In this document: positions 1 to 7,429 of the stretch, one piece after another
Position numbering within the stretch: position 1 is the stretch's first letter
How the letters are laid out: every line of letters begins with the position of its first letter
Origin: Proteiniphilum sp. UBA5267
GTDB taxonomy: Bacteria; Bacteroidota; Bacteroidia; Bacteroidales; Dysgonomonadaceae
Length of the DNA: 10,297 nt
Assembly (NCBI GenBank): GCA_002411515.1
Contig: DHTF01000107.1
Location: 117,116-127,412 of the forward strand
Direction of reading: 5' to 3'
Notes under the pieces: model-generated
The model's input: the letters and a program-made list of their open reading frames with translations, nothing else
What the model was told of the DNA's origin: nothing
The model's database searches: none
Translations under genes and position numbers: made by a program

Positions 1-507
1 ATGGGGCTGAGTGAGGAGGTGGCCGGGGCCTGGCTGGGCGGCACCATCGACACCACGGCAGCCGTTGTGGCTTCAGGTAAGTTTATCGGAGAAACGGCCG
101 AACAGTATAGTGTCATCATCAAATCGGCACAAAACGTACTGCTGGGTGTGGCAGCCTTCGCGATTTCACTTTATTGGTCTTACAAGGGTACCAACAACGA
201 CATACGCCCCTCGGGCAGTGTGCTGTGGGATCGCTTTCCTAAGTTTGTGATTGGGTTTCTGGTTGCATCGTTGCTGTTCAGCTTTGTTTTCGATGCCGAA
301 ACAGGCAAGGAACTTTCACGGATTGCGAACAAAGGAGCTCGCGGTCTCTTGTTCTCTTTGGCATTTGTCTGCATTGGTCTGGAAACCGATTTCCGATACA
401 TCTTTAAGAAAGAGAATACCAAATACATTTGGTCGTTCCTTACAGCACAGGCTTTCAACATCATACTCACCTTATTGGTTGCCTGGTTGCTCTTCAGAAC
501 TATCTGA
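1..507 (+). CDS. YeiH-family putative sulfate exporter, C-terminal part (5' truncated by window edge)
   Basis: This is the last 168 residues of a polytopic membrane protein that I place in the YeiH/UPF0324 family (Cons_hypoth698), often annotated as putative sulfate exporters; the substrate is poorly established. The visible segment begins with the small-residue-rich stretch GLSEEVAGAWLGGTIDTTAA, which resembles the conserved GAW(I/L)GG region of the family, followed by AVVASG. Hydrophobic segments lie at about residues 44-60, 81-97, 114-128 and 144-166, and the protein ends just after the last one. Family members are usually well over 300 residues, so the ATG at position 1 is probably internal and the N-terminal half lies outside the window. 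The following MFS gene is on the same strand 130 bp downstream; that spacer shows no convincing terminator. Family assignment is fairly sure, substrate is not. Confidence 0.8.
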   Translation: MGLSEEVAGAWLGGTIDTTAAVVASGKFIGETAEQYSVIIKSAQNVLLGVAAFAISLYWSYKGTNNDIRPSGSVLWDRFPKFVIGFLVASLLFSFVFDAETGKELSRIANKGARGLLFSLAFVCIGLETDFRYIFKKENTKYIWSFLTAQAFNIILTLLVAWLLFRTI

Positions 508-637
508 CAACAATTCTTTCTAAACAAAATCATGTGGTTGAACGTTCTTTCAGCGTTCGCATCAATCATAATCGCCGGAAAACTGTCTATTTGTTCATAG
601 ATGTTTTTTCGGGATGAAACAGTAAGTTCACACCCCG

Positions 638-1948
638 ATGAAACGATTTCTACGTGTGCTCGTTAACATAGCCGTAGCCAATACAAGTGCTTACCTGCTT
701 TGGAGCGCATTCTCATTCTGGATTTACCTCGAAACAAAGTCGGTGCTGGTCCTCTCGGTGCTCAGTGGTACTTATATGCTGCTGGTCACGATTTCGAGCA
801 TGTTCTTCGGCACAATCGTGGATAAGCACAAGAAAAAAAAGGTGATGATGGGAGCCTCGGTGGCGACAATGGTCTTCCTGCTGCTGGCGAGCGCTATTTT
901 TTTACTCTCCGACAGAGCTCAGATAGCCAACATCCATGCGCCGGCATTCTGGTTTTTTTCGTTGCCGCTCCTTTTGAGTGCGCTCACTGGCAATTTGCGG
1001 GCCATTGCACTCTCCACTACCGTTTCCATACTTGTGCCACAACAGGACTATGCACGCGCCAACGGGCTCATAGGCACAATTCAGGGATTTGGAATGATCG
1101 CCAACACCGTCTTCAGCGGACTCATCATTGGTTATCTGGGAATGGACTGGGCCATTTTTATTACCCTGCTGCTGTCGACCGGCACACTGATACACCTCTT
1201 CTTTCTCTCCATTCCTGAAGAGCATATCGTGCATGATCCACATCTGCAAAACAGCCAGGTTGATTTTCGGGGAGCCTTCAGAGCCATCCACCTGGTACCG
1301 GGTTTGATGGCGCTCATTTTCTTCACCACCTTCAACAATTTCATTGGTGGTGTCTTTGCGGTACTACTCGATCCGTATGGGCTCGCACTCTTTCAGGTGG
1401 AAGTCTGGGGTATCATCCTGGGACTTGCAGGTACGGGATTCATTTTTGGGGGACTGCTTATCGGAAAGTTGGGCCTGGGCAAAAAACCGCTTCGTTCGTT
1501 GCTCCTCGGTTATATCTTCATCAGCCTGATCTGTATGCTCTTCACCCTGCGCGAAGGATCGCTTTTATTTGTAGGAGGGATGTTTCTTTACATGCTCATC
1601 GCACCGATCGTGGAAGCAGGTGAACAGACCATCATTCAAACCGTTGTACCAAAGCCCAAGCAGGGTCGCGTGTTTGGGTTTGCCCAAACGGTTGAGGCGG
1701 GTGTCACCCCCATTTCCATCTTTATCATCGGACCTTTGGCACAATCCTTCATTATCCCCTATGTGGAAAGTGATGCCGGAAAACAAGCCTTTGGCTGGTT
1801 ACTGGGAGAGGGCGCAGCCCGCGGCATTGCCCTCACTTTTGTTGTCGCGGGTGCTTTTATGTTGTTGTTGTCGATTCTTGCTTTCCGCACAAAAGCTTAT
1901 CATATTCTTTCCGCGTCATACAAGCGCAACATCGACAGAGGCGAATAG
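638..1948 (+). CDS. MFS transporter (efflux-type, EntS/MefA-like)
   Basis: This 436-residue inner-membrane protein has the size and hydrophobicity of a 12-helix major facilitator. The motif A loop between helices 2 and 3 is clear at residues 58-74 (GTIVDKHKKKKVMM), with the expected acidic residue followed by basic residues. Residues 132-147 (LVPQQDYARANGLIGT) and, in the second half, 337-348 (VPKPKQGRVFGF) resemble paired cytoplasmic motifs of drug and siderophore exporters related to EntS and MefA. This suggests proton-driven export, but the substrate cannot be read from sequence. The start is the ATG before a short basic stretch (MKRFLR) and the first helix; there is no clear Shine-Dalgarno sequence, as is common in Bacteroidetes. 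The stop lies 3 bp from the stop of the convergent sixA-like gene. Confidence is high for the fold and low for the substrate. Confidence 0.9.
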   Translation: MKRFLRVLVNIAVANTSAYLLWSAFSFWIYLETKSVLVLSVLSGTYMLLVTISSMFFGTIVDKHKKKKVMMGASVATMVFLLLASAIFLLSDRAQIANIHAPAFWFFSLPLLLSALTGNLRAIALSTTVSILVPQQDYARANGLIGTIQGFGMIANTVFSGLIIGYLGMDWAIFITLLLSTGTLIHLFFLSIPEEHIVHDPHLQNSQVDFRGAFRAIHLVPGLMALIFFTTFNNFIGGVFAVLLDPYGLALFQVEVWGIILGLAGTGFIFGGLLIGKLGLGKKPLRSLLLGYIFISLICMLFTLREGSLLFVGGMFLYMLIAPIVEAGEQTIIQTVVPKPKQGRVFGFAQTVEAGVTPISIFIIGPLAQSFIIPYVESDAGKQAFGWLLGEGAARGIALTFVVAGAFMLLLSILAFRTKAYHILSASYKRNIDRGE

Positions 1949-1951
1949 CAA

Positions 1952-2440
1952 TCAGAGTTCCTTTGCCAACTTCAGCCACATAAAATTGGCACGTTCCATC
2001 GCAATATCGGTCCAGCTTTCCACATGAAACTCGAAACATACGGCTGAGGCGGTGGGCAAGTTGTCGATTTTCACTCCCAGGTCATTGATCAGGTCGGTTA
2101 CTCCCGGGTTATGCCCAACGTAGAGGCAGTTCTCCACCTCATGGGGTAATTTGGAAAGTACTTTCAGTATCCACCTGGCCGGTGCAAAATAAAGGTTTTG
2201 GTCTGTTTGTATCTTATCCACGGGATAACCTATTTGCTCTGCTACAAGGATCGCCGTCTCGTGTGCTCTTTTTGCGGAAGAGGAAATGATGAGGTCGAGC
2301 TCACCTTCTCTCTTGAGGATGTAGCTTCCCATGTCACCGGCATTTTTGCGTCCACGCTCGGTGAGGAGACGGTCGTAATCGTCTTTGGCCATGGTATCCT
2401 GCTCGGCCTTACCATGACGTAGAATAATCAGTTGCTTCAT
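1952..2440 (-). CDS. sixA: SixA-like histidine phosphatase
   Basis: This 162-residue cytoplasmic protein belongs to the histidine phosphatase (phosphoglycerate mutase-like) superfamily, in the short SixA branch. The catalytic RHG triad is at residues 8-10 (LRHGKAE), with His9 the presumed phospho-acceptor. LTERGR (26-31) follows, then SSSAKRAHETA (53-63) with the phosphate-binding Arg58, and VGHNP (108-112) with the second catalytic His110. E. coli SixA removes phosphate from phosphohistidine on phosphotransfer proteins; whether this one does the same is inference, and a small-molecule substrate is possible. Its ATG lies 1 bp after the tdh stop codon, so the two genes are very probably co-transcribed and perhaps translationally coupled. 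It is the last gene of the leftward run, and its 3' end nearly touches the convergent MFS gene. The gene symbol is by similarity only. Confidence 0.88.
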   Translation of the reverse strand: MKQLIILRHGKAEQDTMAKDDYDRLLTERGRKNAGDMGSYILKREGELDLIISSSAKRAHETAILVAEQIGYPVDKIQTDQNLYFAPARWILKVLSKLPHEVENCLYVGHNPGVTDLINDLGVKIDNLPTASAVCFEFHVESWTDIAMERANFMWLKLAKEL

Positions 2441-2441
2441 G

Positions 2442-3467
2442 TTAATCCCAGCTTAAGATAACTTTTCCACTCATTCCACTCTCCATCACATCGAATCCCT
2501 TTTGAAAATCATCGATGCCGAAACGGTGGGTGATGACTGGTGACAGATCGAGACCGGAGATCAGCATTTGTTCCATCTGATACCAGGTCTCCCACATTTC
2601 CCGACCATATATACCTTTAAGTGTGAGAGCTTTAAAAATTATTTCATTCCAATCGACTGTGGTGTTATTGGGTAGGATACCTAACAGCGATATTTTTGAA
2701 CCGTTGTACATGTTATCGATCATCTCACGGAAACCTGCTGGTGAACCTGACATCTCAAGTCCCACATCGAAGCCTCTCATACCCAGTTTCTCCACAGCCT
2801 GTGCAATGGTCTCACCTTTGGCTGGGTTCACGGTAAGCGTGGCTCCCATCTTACGGGCAATGTCCAACCTGTATTCACTCAAATCGCTGACAACAATATA
2901 ACGGGCTCCTGCGAAACGACAGATAGCTGTAGCCATGCTTCCTATTAGCCCTGCGCCTGTGATTAGCACATCTTCTGCGATCAGCGGAAAAGAGAGTGCT
3001 GTGTGTGTGGCATTGCCAAATGGATCCATGATGGATGCAATTTCATCGGGAATGCGGGAATCAAGCTTCACCACGTTGGAAGCCGGGAGTGAAAGGTATT
3101 CTGCGAAGGAGCCGTCACGATTCACCCCCACACCAATGGTGTTCTCACACACGTGCAGTTTTCCGCGTCTGCAGTTGCGACAGTGTCCGCAGGCAATATG
3201 TCCCTCTCCCGTCACGCGATCCCCTACCTTCAGATTCTCCACACCACTACCCATATCCACTATCTCACCCACATACTCATGTCCTATGGTCATGGGCGTC
3301 TTGATGGTTTTCTGCGACCAATCGTCCCACTTGTAAATGTGCAAATCGGTTCCGCAGATAGCGGTTTTCTTTATTTTGATCAATACTTCGTTCACACCAA
3401 TGGAAGGAACAGGAACCTCTTCCATCCAGATGCCCTTCTCGGGTCTTAATTTCACCAGTGCTTTCAT
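2442..3467 (-). CDS. tdh: L-threonine 3-dehydrogenase, zinc-dependent
   Basis: Tdh oxidises L-threonine with NAD+ to 2-amino-3-ketobutyrate, which Kbl then cleaves to glycine and acetyl-CoA. The protein has 341 residues, the same as E. coli Tdh as I recall it, and ends in the same SGKVILSWD. It is a medium-chain alcohol dehydrogenase. Catalytic zinc site residues are Cys38 (in [10 protein letters not shown]), His63 and Glu64 (in IGHEY). Structural zinc cysteines are Cys93, Cys96, Cys99 and Cys107. The Rossmann dinucleotide loop is GAGLIG at 171-176, and GREMWETWY lies near residue 290. No key residue is missing. It follows kbl on the same strand after 78 bp, giving the kbl-tdh order known from E. 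coli, and is followed 1 bp later by the sixA-like gene. It is probably a cytoplasmic tetramer, as in the family. Confidence 0.97.
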   Translation of the reverse strand: MKALVKLRPEKGIWMEEVPVPSIGVNEVLIKIKKTAICGTDLHIYKWDDWSQKTIKTPMTIGHEYVGEIVDMGSGVENLKVGDRVTGEGHIACGHCRNCRRGKLHVCENTIGVGVNRDGSFAEYLSLPASNVVKLDSRIPDEIASIMDPFGNATHTALSFPLIAEDVLITGAGLIGSMATAICRFAGARYIVVSDLSEYRLDIARKMGATLTVNPAKGETIAQAVEKLGMRGFDVGLEMSGSPAGFREMIDNMYNGSKISLLGILPNNTTVDWNEIIFKALTLKGIYGREMWETWYQMEQMLISGLDLSPVITHRFGIDDFQKGFDVMESGMSGKVILSWD

Positions 3468-3471
3468 ATTT

Positions 3472-3506
3472 TTAAGCTTTCGGCGGTCGGTTGTCAGCTA
3501 TCAGCT
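3472..3506 (-). repeat. Degenerate 7-bp tandem repeat in kbl-tdh spacer
   Basis: Read on the - strand, the spacer before tdh contains AGCTGAT (3500-3506) directly followed by AGCTGAC (3493-3499). It continues in the same 7-bp register with weaker copies AACCGAC (3486-3492), CGCCGAA (3479-3485) and AGCTTAA (3472-3478), ending 4 bp before the tdh start codon. Only the first two units are strong matches and the others are degenerate, so the array is suggestive. A similar AGTTGAC-AACTAAT pair occurs at the rmuC-kbl junction. No function is known to me. Confidence 0.4.
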
Positions 3507-3545
3507 TTGTGAACTGAAAGAAGCAGCAGACAGCATTTTGGGTTG

Positions 3546-4733
3546 TTAGATGATACCTAATTTTTTTCCTACTTTAATAAATGCAGCAATTGCTTTATCG
3601 AGATGTTCCCTTTCATGACCAGCCGACAGCTGCACCCGGATGCGTGCCTGCTCTTTCGGTACCACGGGATAGTAAAATCCAGTCACATAGATTCCCTCTT
3701 CTAGCAGACCCGCAGCAAACTGTTGCGATAGCCTGGCATCGTAGAGCATGACAGCACAGATGGCCGATTGTGTGGGCTTTATGTCGAATTGAGCCTCTTT
3801 CATCTTTTTCACGAAATAGTCCACGTTCTCATGCAGTTTGTCCTGCAAGAGGTTGGACTCTTTCAGCATATGGAAAGCTTCCACGCCAGAAGCAGCTACC
3901 ATGGGCGGAATGGAGTTAGAGAAGAGATAAGGACGTGAGCGCTGGCGCAACATCTCGATGATTTCCCGGCGTCCGGTAGTGAAGCCGCCGATAGCGCCAC
4001 CAAAGGCTTTGCCCAGCGTGCCAGTGATAACATCCACCTTGCCCATGACATCGAACTTTTCGGTGACTCCTTTCCCTGTTTTGCCCACCACACCAGCGGA
4101 GTGACTTTCGTCCACCATCACCAGGGCATCATATTGCCCGGCCAGTGCAATGATCTGATCGAGTGGTGCTACGTTGCCATCCATAGAAAATACACCGTCG
4201 GTGACAATGATTCGGAAACGTTGTTCCTGTGCTTCCTTCAGCTTCTCCTCCAGATCGGCCATGTCGGCATTGGCGTAACGGTAGCGTTTCGCCTTGCAGA
4301 GACGTACGCCATCGATGATGGAGGCATGGTTCAGCGCATCGGAGATGATTGCGTCTTCTTCGCTAAAAAGCGGCTCAAAAAGGCCTCCATTGGCATCGAA
4401 GCAGGAAGCATAAAGGATGGTATCGTCGGTATTGAAAAAATCACTGATGGTTTTTTCCAGTTCCTTGTGGTAATCCTGCGTTCCGCAGATGAAGCGAACC
4501 GACGACATACCGTAACCGCGCTCTTCGAGGGCATTCTTTGCTGCTGCAACAAGCCGTGGATGATCAGAAAGACCGAGGTAGTTGTTGGCACAAAAGTTGA
4601 GTACCTGCTGCCCCGATTGTACCTTTATCTCGGCACGTTGCGGTGTGACAATAATCCGTTCATTTTTATAGAGGCCTGCGTCCTCTATGGCTTTCAACTC
4701 AGCCTGCAGGTGTTGTTGCATTTTTCCGTACAT
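3546..4733 (-). CDS. kbl: Glycine C-acetyltransferase (2-amino-3-ketobutyrate CoA ligase)
   Basis: Kbl cleaves 2-amino-3-ketobutyrate with CoA to glycine and acetyl-CoA, the second step after Tdh in threonine breakdown. It is a fold-type I, PLP-dependent enzyme of the alpha-oxoamine synthase family; 395 residues is normal. Visible active-site features are NFCANNYLGL at 46-55, the cofactor-stacking region CFDANGG at 111-117, NHAS with His136, the PLP-binding VDESHSAG with Asp208 and His211, and TGTLGKAFGG carrying the Schiff-base Lys242. Arg366 in ARIRVQLSAGHE is the likely carboxylate anchor. 8-Amino-7-oxononanoate synthase (BioF) is a close relative, but the adjacent tdh and the N-terminal region (ERIIVTPQ) favour Kbl. 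The first ATG fits the E. coli start region, with only 41 bp separating it from the upstream rmuC. Confidence 0.96.
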   Translation of the reverse strand: MYGKMQQHLQAELKAIEDAGLYKNERIIVTPQRAEIKVQSGQQVLNFCANNYLGLSDHPRLVAAAKNALEERGYGMSSVRFICGTQDYHKELEKTISDFFNTDDTILYASCFDANGGLFEPLFSEEDAIISDALNHASIIDGVRLCKAKRYRYANADMADLEEKLKEAQEQRFRIIVTDGVFSMDGNVAPLDQIIALAGQYDALVMVDESHSAGVVGKTGKGVTEKFDVMGKVDVITGTLGKAFGGAIGGFTTGRREIIEMLRQRSRPYLFSNSIPPMVAASGVEAFHMLKESNLLQDKLHENVDYFVKKMKEAQFDIKPTQSAICAVMLYDARLSQQFAAGLLEEGIYVTGFYYPVVPKEQARIRVQLSAGHEREHLDKAIAAFIKVGKKLGII

Positions 4734-4759
4734 ACTCTTGTTGTTGCAATTTTTTTATT

Positions 4760-4780
4760 TCCAGTAATTAGTTGTCAACT
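4760..4780 (-). repeat. Degenerate 7-bp repeat overlapping rmuC stop codon
   Basis: On the - strand the units AGTTGAC (4774-4780), AACTAAT (4767-4773) and TACTGGA (4760-4766) run in 7-bp register. The first two resemble the AGCTGAC-AACCGAC pair in the kbl-tdh spacer. The rmuC stop TGA (4775-4777) lies inside the first unit, so the repeat straddles the end of the coding region. It is short and may be chance; the reason to record it is its match to the other spacer of the same gene run. Confidence 0.3.
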
Positions 4781-6157
4781 TTCACTTTCTTCTTCCAACT
4801 CATTGCGCAGTGACTGGGGAAGTGATTTCTTTGATTTTAGTCCCAGTTCACGCAGTTTTTCCGTCTGCCCAATGAGGTTTCCCCTACCCGCTGTCAACTG
4901 TCTGTAAGCACTGTCGTAACTTCTTTTAGCTCTGTCGAGGTGAACCTCTATATCGATAAGCGACTCTACGAAATTAACAAATTTGTCGTAAAGTGCGGCA
5001 CCGCGCACAGCAATCTCCTGTGCATTGCGGTTTTGGTATTCACGCTTCCACAAATCTACAATTAATTTTAAAGCGGCAATTAAATTCGTAGGACTTATCA
5101 GGAGAATTTTCTTGTCATAGGCATACTGCCAGAGACTCTCCTCATGACGCAGGGCCAACATGTAGGCCGGTTCATTGGGAATGAACATCATCACGAAGTC
5201 GAGTGAAGAAGCGTAATCCTGATAACTTTTACGGCTCAGTTCATCGATGTGCTTCCGCACAGAGCGCAAATGTTCGTTGATAAATTTTTTCTGTTCTTGC
5301 GGATCATCGCAGCCGATGTAGTTGGTATAGGCTGTGAGCGATACTTTCGAGTCAATGATTACCTTTCGGTTGTCGGGGTAGGCAATGATCACATCCGGCT
5401 GCATCCGGGAACCATGCTCGCCCGTATAATAGTTGCCATCGGGATCCTTCAGGTACTCCTGCACAAAATATTCCCTTCCTTTGGTCAGTCCCGATCGCTC
5501 CAGTATATTCTCCAGGATCATCTGCCCCCAGTCGCCCTGTATCTTGGAGTCACCTCTTAGCGCATGGGTCAGGTTGTTGGCCTCATTGCTGAGGCGGTCG
5601 TTGAGTTCCCGCAGGTTCTTCACTTCCCGTCCTAAAGAAAAGCGTTCCTTTGCCTCGGTGAGATAAACCTCTTCCACTTTCTTCCTGAACAAGTCGATAT
5701 TCTCTCCCAGTGGCCTGAGGATCATATCCAGGTTGTCGCGGTTGAGGTTGGTAAACTTTTCGGTTTTCTCCTCCAGTATCTTCGAAGCGATCTGTTCAAA
5801 CTCCAGTGTGAACTGTTTGCGAATCGCTTCCATTTCATTCTTCTGCAGCCCAAGCTTCTCAGTTAGTGCATTATTTTCTGCAGTGAACGTCGCCAGCAGC
5901 TTATGAACCTCATTCAATTCATCGGTCAAGGTTCTCACATCGACCTTATACTGCGCAATCTCCTGCTCCACATCAGATATCTTCTCTTTCGATACCGCAA
6001 GTTGGGTGTTCAACCGGTAATTCTCCTGCGTAGCAATCTCAAAATCTCTTTTCGAGACTGTTTTCAATTTCCAGTAGAGCGACACAACTATGCATGCCAG
6101 TATGGAACCCACTCCACATCCTACCAACGCATAAAGGATTTCTGCGGAATCTTTCAC
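4775..6157 (-). CDS. rmuC: RmuC-family DNA recombination protein
   Basis: RmuC limits recombination at inverted repeats in E. coli; the family has a predicted PD-(D/E)XK-like nuclease core, with chemistry not well established. The 460-residue protein has one N-terminal membrane helix (about residues 7-28), then a long Glu/Lys/Gln-rich region, probably coiled coil (about 35-200). The conserved RmuC domain runs from about 200 to 430. [17 protein letters not shown] (208-224) is the family hallmark. [20 protein letters not shown] (253-272) supplies candidate metal ligands Asp255, Asp269 and Lys271. FIPNEPAY lies at 325-332 and [12 protein letters not shown] at 352-363. The start codon is GTG, chosen because no in-frame ATG lies near and it directly precedes the membrane anchor. 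The C-terminus is acidic (EEESES). It lies between ribBA (37 bp upstream) and kbl (41 bp downstream), with no evident functional link. Confidence 0.94.
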   Translation of the reverse strand: MKDSAEILYALVGCGVGSILACIVVSLYWKLKTVSKRDFEIATQENYRLNTQLAVSKEKISDVEQEIAQYKVDVRTLTDELNEVHKLLATFTAENNALTEKLGLQKNEMEAIRKQFTLEFEQIASKILEEKTEKFTNLNRDNLDMILRPLGENIDLFRKKVEEVYLTEAKERFSLGREVKNLRELNDRLSNEANNLTHALRGDSKIQGDWGQMILENILERSGLTKGREYFVQEYLKDPDGNYYTGEHGSRMQPDVIIAYPDNRKVIIDSKVSLTAYTNYIGCDDPQEQKKFINEHLRSVRKHIDELSRKSYQDYASSLDFVMMFIPNEPAYMLALRHEESLWQYAYDKKILLISPTNLIAALKLIVDLWKREYQNRNAQEIAVRGAALYDKFVNFVESLIDIEVHLDRAKRSYDSAYRQLTAGRGNLIGQTEKLRELGLKSKKSLPQSLRNELEEESES

Positions 6158-6194
6158 GATAAAATTACTCTGTTGAAGATATCTTCGTCGGTAC

Positions 6195-7415
6195 CTATTT
6201 GATATTTTTCAGTGTATGGCCCATCCGCTTCTTTTTCGTCTCCATATAAAAATGGTTGTAAGCGTTGGGCGTGACCTCCAGGGGTACATTTTCCACGACT
6301 TCCAGGCCGTATGATTCCAGGCCTATCCGCTTCTTGGGATTATTTGTCATCAACCGCATCTTCTTTACATCCAGGCTCCGTAGTATCTGTGCACCCACGC
6401 CGTAATCTCTTTCATCGGCCTGATAGCCAAGATGCAGGTTGGCATCCACGGTGTCAAAACCCTGTTCTTGCAGCTTGTAAGCTTCGGCTTTTGCCATGAG
6501 ACCGATGCCGCGCCCTTCCTGATTGAGATAAACGAGGACCCCCTTGCCCTCCTTCTCGATCAGTTGCAATGCTTTATGGAGTTGCTCCCCACACTCACAA
6601 CGCATGGAGCCGAAAATATCACCTGTGATGCAGGAAGAGTGCACCCTCACAAGCAGCGGCTCATCATCAAGCCACTCCCCTTTGATCAGTGCCACATGCT
6701 CCTGCCCTGTAGATTTCTGAAGAAAGGGAATCATTCTGAACTCACCATACTGGGTAGGTAACTGCACAGCTTCGCCCCGTTCTATGAGCGACTCGGTCTG
6801 GAGCCTGTATTTTATTAAATCGGCTACGGAGACTATCTTCAGATTGAATTTTGCGGCCATCTCCATCAACTCTGGTAGTCGGGCCATGGAGCCGTCCTCG
6901 TTCTTGATCTCCGCAAGGGCCCCCGCGGGATACAACCCGGCAAGCCGTGCAAAATCGATCGAGGCTTCGGTGTGACCTGCGCGGCGTAATACACCTTTCG
7001 ACTGTGCACGGAGCGGAAAGATATGTCCCGGTCGGCCAAAGTCCTCAGGTGCTGTTTCTTCACGTGTAAGCGCCAAAATAGTCTGTGCTCTGTCGTATGC
7101 GGAAATACCGGTCGTACAACCATGTGTCAGCAAATCGATGGTTACGGTAAAGGGGGTGGCATGAATGGAGGTATTGTGGGTTACCATCATTGGCAGCTCC
7201 AGCTCCTCAGCTCTCTCCTTGGTAATGGGAGCACAGATAAGGCCTCTTGCGTGTGTTTCCAGAAAGTTTATCTTCTCTGGAGTGATGCACTCTGCCGCGA
7301 TGATCAGGTCGCCTTCATTTTCCCTGTCCTCATCGTCTACCACGATAATGAAATTGCCTTTGCGTACCTCCTCTATGGCTTCTTCTATTGTATCAAGTTT
7401 AATTTCTTTTTGCAT
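6195..7415 (-). CDS. ribBA: Bifunctional 3,4-dihydroxy-2-butanone-4-phosphate synthase / GTP cyclohydrolase II
   Basis: This enzyme makes both precursors of riboflavin: 3,4-dihydroxy-2-butanone 4-phosphate from ribulose 5-phosphate (N-terminal RibB domain, about 1-202) and the diaminopyrimidine from GTP (C-terminal RibA domain, about 206-400). In the RibB half, [10 protein letters not shown] at 27-36 is the acidic metal and substrate loop, RPGH gives His131 and GHTEAS gives His148. In the RibA half the zinc cysteines are Cys262, Cys273 and Cys275 (C-x10-C-x-C), followed by NQEGRGIGL at 298-306, [13 protein letters not shown] at 333-345 and TNNPKK at 357-362. Both halves look intact, unlike RibBA proteins with a degenerate domain. 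The length of 406 is usual. The ATG lies 14 bp downstream of the permease stop, indicating co-transcription. No FMN riboswitch could be accommodated in that gap. Confidence 0.97.
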   Translation of the reverse strand: MQKEIKLDTIEEAIEEVRKGNFIIVVDDEDRENEGDLIIAAECITPEKINFLETHARGLICAPITKERAEELELPMMVTHNTSIHATPFTVTIDLLTHGCTTGISAYDRAQTILALTREETAPEDFGRPGHIFPLRAQSKGVLRRAGHTEASIDFARLAGLYPAGALAEIKNEDGSMARLPELMEMAAKFNLKIVSVADLIKYRLQTESLIERGEAVQLPTQYGEFRMIPFLQKSTGQEHVALIKGEWLDDEPLLVRVHSSCITGDIFGSMRCECGEQLHKALQLIEKEGKGVLVYLNQEGRGIGLMAKAEAYKLQEQGFDTVDANLHLGYQADERDYGVGAQILRSLDVKKMRLMTNNPKKRIGLESYGLEVVENVPLEVTPNAYNHFYMETKKKRMGHTLKNIK

Positions 7416-7429
7416 ATTCTGTTTTTATT

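Noticed and set aside
508..637. Possible promoter (TCTATTTG at 586-593) and possible hairpin (GAACG/CGTTC near 540-558) before the MFS gene
   Set aside because: The -7-like element has a mismatch at the second position and no TTG at the right distance. The hairpin is only 5 bp with a 9-base loop and lacks a T tract.
4883..4905. Further repeat-like stretch (CTGTCAACTGTCTG) similar to the spacer heptads
   Set aside because: It lies inside the conserved rmuC coding frame and does not hold a 7-bp register, so it is best explained by codon content.
4101..4907. Long 268-codon + strand open frame opposite kbl and rmuC
   Set aside because: It lies antisense to clearly conserved kbl and the end of rmuC. 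Its translation shows no recognisable domain.
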